From positions 62,001 to 126,000 of the forward strand of contig DASPNM010000029.1 in the NCBI GenBank assembly GCA_035626515.1: a stretch of DNA of 64,000 nucleotides. Reading direction: 5' to 3'. Every line of letters starts with the position of its first letter. Positions within the stretch are counted from its first letter, which is position 1. The DNA is from DASPNM01 sp035626515. Its GTDB lineage: Bacteria; Bacteroidota; Bacteroidia; Chitinophagales; Chitinophagaceae. Of the stretch, positions 35,815 to 43,106 are shown in pieces. The notes under the pieces are model-generated. The model saw only the letters and a list, made by a program, of their open reading frames with translations. It made no database searches and was not told the DNA's origin. The translations under genes were made by a program, and so were the position numbers.

Positions 35815-37371
35815 ATGAGATTTTTCCTGGTTTTACTGACTTCGTTTTCCTTCCTGGTAGGTTTCGCCCAGGACGCGATGATCAGCCGCATTCGCGAAGA
35901 GGGATTAAAGAACTCGAAGGTGATGGACATCGCATTCCGCCTTACCGATGTGAGCGGACCCCGACTCACCGGTTCTCCGGGTTTCCGCCGCGCGGCCGAG
36001 TGGGCGAAGGCGGAGCTTACGCGGATGGGTCTTTCGAACGCGCGCCTCGAACCCTGGGGCGAATTCGGTAAAGGCTGGGAGCAGGAACGTTGTTATGTGG
36101 CAATGGTCAGCCCTTACTATGCTCCACTGATCGCTGTGCCACGCGCCTGGACGGGCAGCACCGGGAAAAAGAAACCTGTGCGCAGCGAAGTGGTGCTCAT
36201 TCGCGCCAGGGACACGGTGGAATTGATGCAATACTCGGGGAAGTTGAAAGGGAAGATCGTGATGACGCACACGACCGACCAGCTGCGTCCATCTTTCGAG
36301 GCCGACGCGTCGCGGCTTGCCGACAGCACACTCACGCGCATGGCGGCGTCGGAGGGAAGCCCTGCCGTTCGCGGCAACCAGCCCCGAATTGATTCGGCAC
36401 AGCGCCTCCAGATGTTGAACCGTCAGGCGGTGCAGCGCAGGATCAGTGAATTTTACGCGCAGGAAAAACCGGCCCTCGTGCTGAGCATGAACGTGCGGGG
36501 GACGGACGGAACAATTTTCGTCAGTTCCGGGGGGAGCTTTGCGAAAGACGCGCCGGCATTGCCGGCCATGGTGATGCTTTCGAGCGACGACTACCTGCGA
36601 ATTCAGCGACTGGTTGAAGCTGGAATCGAAGTCCAGCTCGAGGCCGATGTCAAAACGAAATTTTTCACGGACGATTTTCAGGGATACAACGTGATCGCTG
36701 AGATCCCTGGAACCGATCCGTCGCTCAAAGAAGAGCTGGTAATGCTCGGGGGGCATCTGGATTCCTGGCACGGCGCGACCGGGGCGACCGATAATGCTTC
36801 CGGATGCGCGGTGATGATGGAAGCCGTCCGGATACTTAAAGCGGCCGGATTTGCTCCCAGAAGAACGATCCGGATTGCCCTCTGGGGAGGGGAAGAGCAG
36901 GGATTGATCGGATCTCGTAATTACGTGCGCAACAATTTCGCGGATCCGGCAACAATGGAATTAAGGCCGGCGCACGGAAAAATATCGGCGTATTATAACC
37001 TGGATAACGGCACCGGCCGCATCCGCGGCATTTATGCGCAGGGCAACAAGGCGGCGGCAGAATGGTTTCGCCAGTGGCTGGAACCCTTCCACGACCTCGG
37101 TGCAAAAACGGTGACGATCAACAATACCGGATCCACGGATCACATCCCTTTCGACGCCGTCGGCGTTCCCGGATTCCAGTTCATTCAGGATCCGATCGAA
37201 TACAGCACCCGCACGCATCACACCAACATGGACACCTACGATCACCTCGTGGCGGACGACCTGCGCCAGGCAGCAGTCATCGTGGCGGCCTTTGTCTACC
37301 GCACGGCACAGGCGGACGAAAAAATCCCGAGAAAAGAATTGCCGAAGCCGCAGCAGCCGAGGGGATTTTGA
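35815..37371 (+). CDS. M28-family zinc peptidase, secreted
   Basis: A 518-residue aminopeptidase-like protein. Signal peptide about 1-18. A PA-type insert domain (about 120-285) precedes the catalytic domain. Zinc ligands and catalytic residues are visible: GGHLDSWHG (His314), ATDNASG (bridging Asp), GGEEQG (Glu360/Glu361), and THHTNMDTYD (His468). The order PA-M28 matches secreted glutamate carboxypeptidase-like enzymes. It stands alone. Substrate is peptides of unknown type. Confidence 0.92.
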   Translation: MRFFLVLLTSFSFLVGFAQDAMISRIREEGLKNSKVMDIAFRLTDVSGPRLTGSPGFRRAAEWAKAELTRMGLSNARLEPWGEFGKGWEQERCYVAMVSPYYAPLIAVPRAWTGSTGKKKPVRSEVVLIRARDTVELMQYSGKLKGKIVMTHTTDQLRPSFEADASRLADSTLTRMAASEGSPAVRGNQPRIDSAQRLQMLNRQAVQRRISEFYAQEKPALVLSMNVRGTDGTIFVSSGGSFAKDAPALPAMVMLSSDDYLRIQRLVEAGIEVQLEADVKTKFFTDDFQGYNVIAEIPGTDPSLKEELVMLGGHLDSWHGATGATDNASGCAVMMEAVRILKAAGFAPRRTIRIALWGGEEQGLIGSRNYVRNNFADPATMELRPAHGKISAYYNLDNGTGRIRGIYAQGNKAAAEWFRQWLEPFHDLGAKTVTINNTGSTDHIPFDAVGVPGFQFIQDPIEYSTRTHHTNMDTYDHLVADDLRQAAVIVAAFVYRTAQADEKIPRKELPKPQQPRGF

Positions 37372-37682
37372 TGTGGGGGGTTGAGTGCCTGGTTAATTAG
37401 TTGAAAAGGTGACCGGTCCAACCAGGAGTCGGAAGTCAGAAGTCGGCTGAAGTTGGGCCTTGACCATGCCCGAACATTTTGCTGTTAGACAACAATCAAA
37501 CCGGAGAGCCGAAACACCAGGAGTGATCACCCATACTTTTATTTGGCCGGTGCATTCCGCAAAATGGCAAATGCCCCAATCCCCAAACGCCTCCCGCAAG
37601 TAAGGTGCGGACCGCCGGGTACGTGAGTACGGCCATGAGAAGTAATTCTGTTCTTCCGTCTTCTGACTTACTCTTCCCGACC
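37372..37682. other. 311-bp intergenic region without a gene
   Basis: No plausible coding sequence on either strand. It contains a 7-bp tract at 37425-37445 and a looser Cys/Thr-type periodic tract at about 37650-37690 that runs into the end of the downstream minus-strand gene. No terminator hairpin was found. Confidence 0.6.
37425..37445. repeat. Three-copy 7-bp tract (RgaagtcR type)
   Basis: ggagtcg, gaagtca and gaagtcg follow each other without gaps. Related GAAGTC units occur at 46443 and, in reverse, near 37670. Confidence 0.65.
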
Positions 37683-38537
37683 TTACAGACTCTTCTTGGG
37701 CTTTTCGTAGATAAAGCGAACCATCGCATTCTTCCGCTCATCCGAAGTGAGGTACAGCTGGTATCGCTTGTCGCCTGCGTTGACGATCATCAGCGCGGTA
37801 TTGGGTGGAATAGACCCGAGGTTTTCTCCTACCATGATCACTTCCTGCTCGGTGCGTTTCAGATCGATCCGAACCTGCAGGGAAATGGGTTTTGTAGTCA
37901 GCCGGCGGTTCGAAACCTGGGGGACGTTGTTCACGTAGACCGAAACAGTATCTCCGTCGATCTGTCCATTGTCGTAAAAATCAATTTTGATGAGCCCGGT
38001 ATCTACCAGGATTTCCCTGACCAGTTCCGCCTTCCGGTTCACGAGGCTCGGCGGCAGCCGGTACTCGGGTTTGAAGCTGGCGCGTTCAAATCGCGTGAGC
38101 ACAAGGGTGCCGGGATCGCAAATGGTTTTTCCGTCGATCGCCCTGCCGGTTGGGGTGCTCCACGAACCGCGCAACTGTTCTTCCGTGACAACATTACCAC
38201 CACCCTTGTGGTAGCTGAGCGCATAATTCTTGATGCAGGGCACGCAATCCTCGCGAATGCGAAACGTAATGATTCCGGTTTCCCGGATCAAAATGAGGTT
38301 GCTGTCGCGGTTGAACGTACCCTCAAAATTTTCTTTAACGTAGTTAAGCGAATCAGAGAAATGATAAGCAGTCCCTACAATTCTCGTTCCGGCCACCTGC
38401 AGCTGAAGCTCGATGTTGTACACGGGGAAGCAGCCCCCGGTGGCCATTACCAGCTTGCCTTTCCAGATGCCGTTAATGTCCTGTGCCGATGCCGTTCCGG
38501 TCACCAAAAGCAAAATGATATGGAAAAGTGAACGCAT
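37683..38537 (-). CDS. Secreted protein, paralogue A of a tandem pair
   Basis: A 284-residue secreted protein (signal about 1-19). The N-terminal half (about 20-130, GIWKGKLV then VAGTRIVGTAYHFSDS) is a lipocalin-like beta region. The C-terminal ~100 residues (FYDNGQIDGDTVSVYV, then VGENLGSIPPNTALMIVNAGD, then DERKNAMVRFIYE) form a domain shared with the next gene and, as I recall, with other Bacteroidota proteins of unknown role. The last codon and TAA lie in a degenerate periodic tract. ATG 38537 is the first good start before the signal peptide. Confidence 0.8.
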   Translation of the reverse strand: MRSLFHIILLLVTGTASAQDINGIWKGKLVMATGGCFPVYNIELQLQVAGTRIVGTAYHFSDSLNYVKENFEGTFNRDSNLILIRETGIITFRIREDCVPCIKNYALSYHKGGGNVVTEEQLRGSWSTPTGRAIDGKTICDPGTLVLTRFERASFKPEYRLPPSLVNRKAELVREILVDTGLIKIDFYDNGQIDGDTVSVYVNNVPQVSNRRLTTKPISLQVRIDLKRTEQEVIMVGENLGSIPPNTALMIVNAGDKRYQLYLTSDERKNAMVRFIYEKPKKSL

Positions 38538-38594
38538 CAAGGGCAAAATATATCAAAAGACCATTCGGGGATTGAAAATTACAGTAACGGTTCA

Positions 38595-39725
38595 TTACTC
38601 GGACGGCTCGTAGCGAAAACGAACCATCGCGTTCTTTTGTTCGGTGGAAGTGATACGTACGTCAAATCTCTGGTCGCCAGCCTCCACAATCATGAGGGAA
38701 GTATTCGGCGGGATCTTGCCGAGGTTCTCGGCCACCATCACGAGTTCGTAGTCTGCTTTTTCTTTTTCCATCTTCAGTTTTACTACCAGTGGAGACGCGC
38801 TCAGCCGCTTGGCGGACAGCACCAGCTTGCTGTCGAGGTAAACTGAAATGGTATCTCCGTCGATTTCGCCGTTGTCGTAGAGCTTCACGGTCACTTCGGG
38901 GTCACGGACCACGATGGTCTTTACCAGCTCATTCACTCTTTTCAAGAGAACGTCCGGGTTGGGCGTCCCCGGCTTTTGGACGGTGACACGCGTGTTTGGC
39001 GGCTGGATTTTTTTTAAGCTGTCCGATTTGCTTTCGACCGGTTTGCGCGTTGTGGGATTTGAGCCCACGTCGGTCACCGGCTTCTTCGCCGTCGTGGTGG
39101 TGACTGGTTTTTTTGTTGGCGTGGTTGTAGGTGTACCCGGTTTTTTTGTGGTGGTGGTGACTGGCTTTTTCACTGTGGACTTGACGGTGTCACGACGCAT
39201 GGGCGGCTGGTTCACGATCACCGGCTTGTTGGAGGGTTTTTTTCGCAGGAAAGGTTCGATGTAAAAATCGGAAGTAGGTACCTTTCTCAAATACACCTTC
39301 CCATCGCCGCAGTCGTCGCCTCGCTGAACACCGAAACCGTTTTTTTCGAACATGCTCGTAAACGTTCCTTCCAAAAATTCTTCCTTCCCGGAGCGGTCGT
39401 ATCGGAACAAACATTTCATGATGCAGGCCTGCGAGAAGCCGGACATGCGCAGTTCCACAGTCTTGATCTCCCGAATCAGCGCGCTCTGCGCTGTTTTGTT
39501 GAAACTGCCGGTAAGCGTGGCTTTTCCATAGAAAACCGTCGTGAGGTAAGAATAGGACACTCCGGAGATCGTGTTGCCTGTCTGTTTGATCTGCAGCTCA
39601 AACTTGTATTCGTCACCGGATTCGGTAATAAAATAACCCCGCCAGATGCCTGTCAGGTTTTGAGCAAAAAGCGTGGCGTGGGAAATAATGGCCAACGAAA
39701 CTGCGAGCAGGATTCTTCGATACAC
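38595..39725 (-). CDS. Secreted protein, paralogue B with Thr/Lys/Pro linker
   Basis: A 376-residue paralogue of the downstream gene, 57 bp apart and on the same strand. Signal about 1-22. The N-terminal beta region has GIWRGYFITESGDEYKFEL and IKQTGNTISGVSYSYL. The C-terminal domain has LYDNGEIDGDTISVYLD, MVAENLGKIPPNTSLMIVEA and EQKNAMVRFRYEP. Between them is an inserted linker of about 75 residues (about 180-255) made of KKPVTTTT/KKPGTPTTT-like repeats that paralogue A lacks. The start is GTG at 39725; no ATG was found near the signal peptide. Confidence 0.8.
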   Translation of the reverse strand: MYRRILLAVSLAIISHATLFAQNLTGIWRGYFITESGDEYKFELQIKQTGNTISGVSYSYLTTVFYGKATLTGSFNKTAQSALIREIKTVELRMSGFSQACIMKCLFRYDRSGKEEFLEGTFTSMFEKNGFGVQRGDDCGDGKVYLRKVPTSDFYIEPFLRKKPSNKPVIVNQPPMRRDTVKSTVKKPVTTTTKKPGTPTTTPTKKPVTTTTAKKPVTDVGSNPTTRKPVESKSDSLKKIQPPNTRVTVQKPGTPNPDVLLKRVNELVKTIVVRDPEVTVKLYDNGEIDGDTISVYLDSKLVLSAKRLSASPLVVKLKMEKEKADYELVMVAENLGKIPPNTSLMIVEAGDQRFDVRITSTEQKNAMVRFRYEPSE

Positions 39726-39799
39726 GGGCCGTTGGGATTAATTTTTCAAAACTAAACATTATGTAGTTCTTCGCTGAGCCGCCTCTGGCAAGAACTTGT

Positions 39800-39807
39800 T
39801 AATTTTG
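39800..39807 (+). promoter_or_regulatory. -7 promoter box of thrS
   Basis: TAATTTTG matches TAnnTTTG and overlaps the TTG codons at 39796 and 39805. If used, the thrS start must lie downstream of these. Confidence 0.55.
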
Positions 39808-39831
39808 CCGCTTCGCAAACAAACCTGCCAC

Positions 39832-41820
39832 CTGAGCAACAAGATCCATATCAGTTTCCCCGACGGAGCCGTGCGGGAGTTCCCGGGCGGGACTACTTCG
39901 CTGGAGGTCGCGCGCTCCATCTCGGAAGGACTTGCCCGGAAAGTGGTCGCCGCAAAAGTGAATGGACAAGTCTGGGACCTGACGCGCCCGATTCATGAAG
40001 ACGCTTCGCTGCAATTGCTTACCTGGAATGACGAGGAAGGGAAGATGACCTTTTGGCATTCCTCAGCGCACCTCATGGCCGAAGCGGTGGAAGCTCTTTT
40101 CCCGGGCGTAAAATTCTGGGTGGGGCCGCCGGTTGAGAACGGGTTTTATTACGACATGGATCTGGGCGACCGCAAAATGAGCGACGAAGATCTGGCCGCA
40201 CTGGAGAAAAAGATGAACGAGCTCGCGCGCCAGAACAATCCCTACATCCGGAAAGAAGTCCCAAAAGCGGAAGCGATCCGTTATTTCTCCGAAAAAGGTG
40301 ATGCGTACAAGCTGGATCTGCTGCAGGGGCTTAATGACGGGGAGATCACTTTTTATACACAGGGGAATTTCACCGATCTCTGCCGCGGCCCGCACATTCC
40401 GGCCACCGGGCTCATTAAGGCGATCAAGCTTACCAGTATCGCCGGAGCTTACTGGAAAGGGGATGAAAGGAACAAGATGCTCACGCGCGTGTACGGCGTC
40501 AGTTTCCCCACTCAAAAAGAACTGGACGAATACCTGCAGCTGCTGGAAGAAGCGCGCAAGCGTGACCACCGCAAGCTGGGACGTGAGCTGGGGATCTTCA
40601 CAATGGATGATGATGTCGGTCCCGGGTTGCCGCTCTGGCTTCCGAACGGGGCGATCGTGATCGAGGAACTCGAGAAGCTCGCTAAGGAAACCGAACAGGC
40701 GGCTGGCTACAAGCGCGTTGTAACTCCGCACATCGCCAAGGAAAGCATGTATCTCACGAGCGGGCACTTGCCGTATTACCAGGACAGCATGTATCCCCCG
40801 ATGGAGCTGGAGGGGCAGAAATATTACCTGAAGGCGATGAATTGTCCTCATCACCACAAGATTTTTGCCGCCGAGCCAAGAAGTTACCGCGATCTTCCAT
40901 TGCGCCTGGCGGAATACGGCACGTGCTACCGGTACGAACAAAGCGGGGAATTATTCGGATTGATGCGCGTCCGCTGCCTGCACATGAACGATGCGCATAT
41001 TTACTGCAGCAAAGAGCAATTTTTCGATGAGTTCCGCGCGGTAAATGAAATGTACCTGAAATACTTCCGCATTTTCGGAATTCAGAAATATGTGATGCGC
41101 TTGTCGCTGCACGATCCGGCGAAGCTGGGAAAAAAATACGTGGACGAGCCGGAGCTCTGGCGCGAGACCGAAACGCTGGTGCGCGAAGTGCTGGTAAAGA
41201 CAAACACACCCTTCGTGGAAGTGGCGGACGAAGCGGCGTTTTACGGGCCGAAGATCGACGTGCAGATCTGGAGCATTATCGGGAGGGAATTCACCCTCGC
41301 CACGAACCAGGTGGACTTTGCGCAGGGGCGGAGATTCGGTTTGCATTACGCGGGGCCGGACAACCATCCGGAGACCCCGCTCATCATTCACCGTGCTCCC
41401 CTGGGGACGCACGAGCGGTTCATCGGCTTTTTGCTGGAACACTATGCAGGAAAATTCCCGGTCTGGCTGGCACCCGTGCAAACGCGGGTGCTGCCAATCA
41501 GTGATAAATTTCTCGATTATGCACATAGCGTTTCGGAGATGCTGAAAAATGCGGATATTCGTAGCGACGTGGATGACCGCAACGAAAAGATAGGCAAGAA
41601 GATTCGTGATACCGAGTTAATGAAAGTGCCGTACATGCTGGTTGTCGGTGAAAAGGAAAAGGAAGCATCCCGTGTGTCGGTGCGGCGGCAGGGCGTGGGC
41701 GACCTGGGATCATTCAGCGTGGAGGAAGTTCGCGACCGGATCCGGCGGGAAATTCGCGAGCGCAACGATATGGAAGAAAAAGATCACTCCCAACCTGCGA
41801 GGAGTGAAACAAAGCAATAA
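39832..41820 (+). CDS. thrS: Threonyl-tRNA synthetase
   Basis: A class II aminoacyl-tRNA synthetase with the full domain set: TGS (about 5-65, HISFPDGAVREFPGG), the editing/SAD domain, the catalytic core with motif 2 (CYRYEQSGELFGLMRVR) and motif 3 (HRAPLGTHERF), the zinc ligand region MNCPHHH, and the C-terminal anticodon-binding domain. It charges tRNA-Thr. The frame is open to a TTG at 39796, but that overlaps the -7 box at 39800-39807. No ATG/GTG lies before the TGS domain, so a non-ATG start (CTG 39832 or ATC 39844) is used here tentatively. infC follows 41 bp later, the usual order. Confidence 0.92.
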   Translation: MSNKIHISFPDGAVREFPGGTTSLEVARSISEGLARKVVAAKVNGQVWDLTRPIHEDASLQLLTWNDEEGKMTFWHSSAHLMAEAVEALFPGVKFWVGPPVENGFYYDMDLGDRKMSDEDLAALEKKMNELARQNNPYIRKEVPKAEAIRYFSEKGDAYKLDLLQGLNDGEITFYTQGNFTDLCRGPHIPATGLIKAIKLTSIAGAYWKGDERNKMLTRVYGVSFPTQKELDEYLQLLEEARKRDHRKLGRELGIFTMDDDVGPGLPLWLPNGAIVIEELEKLAKETEQAAGYKRVVTPHIAKESMYLTSGHLPYYQDSMYPPMELEGQKYYLKAMNCPHHHKIFAAEPRSYRDLPLRLAEYGTCYRYEQSGELFGLMRVRCLHMNDAHIYCSKEQFFDEFRAVNEMYLKYFRIFGIQKYVMRLSLHDPAKLGKKYVDEPELWRETETLVREVLVKTNTPFVEVADEAAFYGPKIDVQIWSIIGREFTLATNQVDFAQGRRFGLHYAGPDNHPETPLIIHRAPLGTHERFIGFLLEHYAGKFPVWLAPVQTRVLPISDKFLDYAHSVSEMLKNADIRSDVDDRNEKIGKKIRDTELMKVPYMLVVGEKEKEASRVSVRRQGVGDLGSFSVEEVRDRIRREIRERNDMEEKDHSQPARSETKQ

Positions 41821-41861
41821 ACGGGTTGCCCTGGCAGGGCGGGCATCACTAAAAACAATTA

Positions 41862-42494
41862 ATGGCAGTACCACAGAAAGGGGGTTACAGACCCCAGGGG
41901 GGCGGATACAGGCCCGGCGGCGGAGGTTTTAACAGAGGAGGTTTCAGAGGAAGATTTTTTCCGCGTAAGGAAGCAGAGCATCGCATCAATCAGTTCATTC
42001 GCGCACCCCAGGTGCGACTCGTGGGGGACAATGTGCAGGTGGGCGTCTATCCCCTGCAGGAAGCGCTCAAAAAAGCAGAAGAGCTCGGTCTTGATCTCGT
42101 AGAGATATCCCCGAATGTGGATCCCCCGGTTTGCAAGATCGTCGACTACAACAAATTCCTTTACGACAAGAAGAAGAAGGAAAAAGAAATGAAGGCCAAG
42201 TCAAAGGCCTCCGAGGTAAAGGAGATCCGGTTTACTCCGAATACCGACGATCACGATTTTGACTTCAAAGCCAAACACGCCGAAAGTTTTTTGCGGGAAG
42301 GCAACAAGGTAAAAGCCTATGTTCAGTTCAAGGGACGTTCGATTCAGTTCCAGGACCGGGGGCAGCTGCTCCTGCTCAAATTCGCCGAGCGTTTGGCCGA
42401 AGTAGGGGTGCTGGAGAATATGCCGAAGATGGAAGGGAGGAGAATGCTGGCCATGTTTGCGCCCAAGGCAAAAAAGAAAGCTGAAAAATCCTGA
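41862..42494 (+). CDS. infC: Translation initiation factor IF-3
   Basis: A 210-residue IF-3, which dissociates 70S ribosomes and checks the initiator tRNA. Residues about 1-33 are a Gly/Arg-rich extension (GGYRPQGGGYRPGGGGFNRGG). Then come the N-domain (HRINQFIRAPQVRLVGDN), the Lys-rich linker and the C-domain (EVKEIRFTPNTDDHDFDF). It begins with a plain ATG rather than the rare AUU used for autoregulation in E. coli. It follows thrS by 41 bp. The rpmI and rplT genes that normally come next are 3.3 kb away. Confidence 0.96.
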   Translation: MAVPQKGGYRPQGGGYRPGGGGFNRGGFRGRFFPRKEAEHRINQFIRAPQVRLVGDNVQVGVYPLQEALKKAEELGLDLVEISPNVDPPVCKIVDYNKFLYDKKKKEKEMKAKSKASEVKEIRFTPNTDDHDFDFKAKHAESFLREGNKVKAYVQFKGRSIQFQDRGQLLLLKFAERLAEVGVLENMPKMEGRRMLAMFAPKAKKKAEKS

Positions 42495-42531
42495 GCAGGA
42501 AATGCTGCTTATTTAAATTCCGGTTTTTTGC

Positions 42532-42972
42532 ATGAAATATCTTGTTTTTTTGGTCGCCCTGTTTGCGATAGGCTGCTCCGACGGGGGCAAAAAATCGGCG
42601 CTGTCAAAAGGTCTTTGCGATTGCTTCGCGCCGGTGGATTTTACGCTGAGTGAAGACAGCCGGCGTCTGCTTTCGGAAGCAGGGGCTTCGGGCGACCCGG
42701 TAGCACACTTCCGCTCAGAGTTGCAGAAGCTTTCACCGGAAAAGCAGGATTCAGTGAGTCAGCAGCTCAAAATGGGAGGGCCGAACGGTGCCGCTTTCCG
42801 GGTATACTCGGACTGTATTAAAAGCCTCCGGGATAATAATATTGACAGCACGGCCTCCACCGAAAAGAAGAACCAGCTGTTCGAGGAGGCCGTGAATGGT
42901 TTGAAAAATGACCGCGACTGTGCAGCTGCCTACGGTTTCTTCCGGGTTATGATGGCGGCGACCCAGCGCTGA
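42532..42972 (+). CDS. Lipoprotein of unknown function
   Basis: A 146-residue lipoprotein: lipobox ALFAIGC (Cys15), then a small helical domain with four further cysteines (CDCFAP, DCIKSL, DRDCAAA), which could form disulfides in the periplasm. It begins 37 bp after infC, in the middle of what is normally the infC-rpmI-rplT block. No family recognised. Confidence 0.8.
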   Translation: MKYLVFLVALFAIGCSDGGKKSALSKGLCDCFAPVDFTLSEDSRRLLSEAGASGDPVAHFRSELQKLSPEKQDSVSQQLKMGGPNGAAFRVYSDCIKSLRDNNIDSTASTEKKNQLFEEAVNGLKNDRDCAAAYGFFRVMMAATQR

Positions 42973-43106
42973 ACCTGTTAAATATTGATTGTCGGCAATA
43001 TTGCGCCCAACCCAAACTGGTTTTAGACCGTTAATACAACGATCCGGCAGCAGGCACCGTTTGATTCGTAACTTGTCCCCCATTTTCAAAAAATTCTGAT
43101 ACATCC

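Noticed and set aside
37605..38531. 308-codon plus-strand ORF
   Set aside because: Fully antisense to the secreted paralogue A, which has a signal peptide and a paralogue.
42973..43106. Possible promoter before the metalloprotease
   Set aside because: No TAnnTTTG box could be found at a sensible distance.
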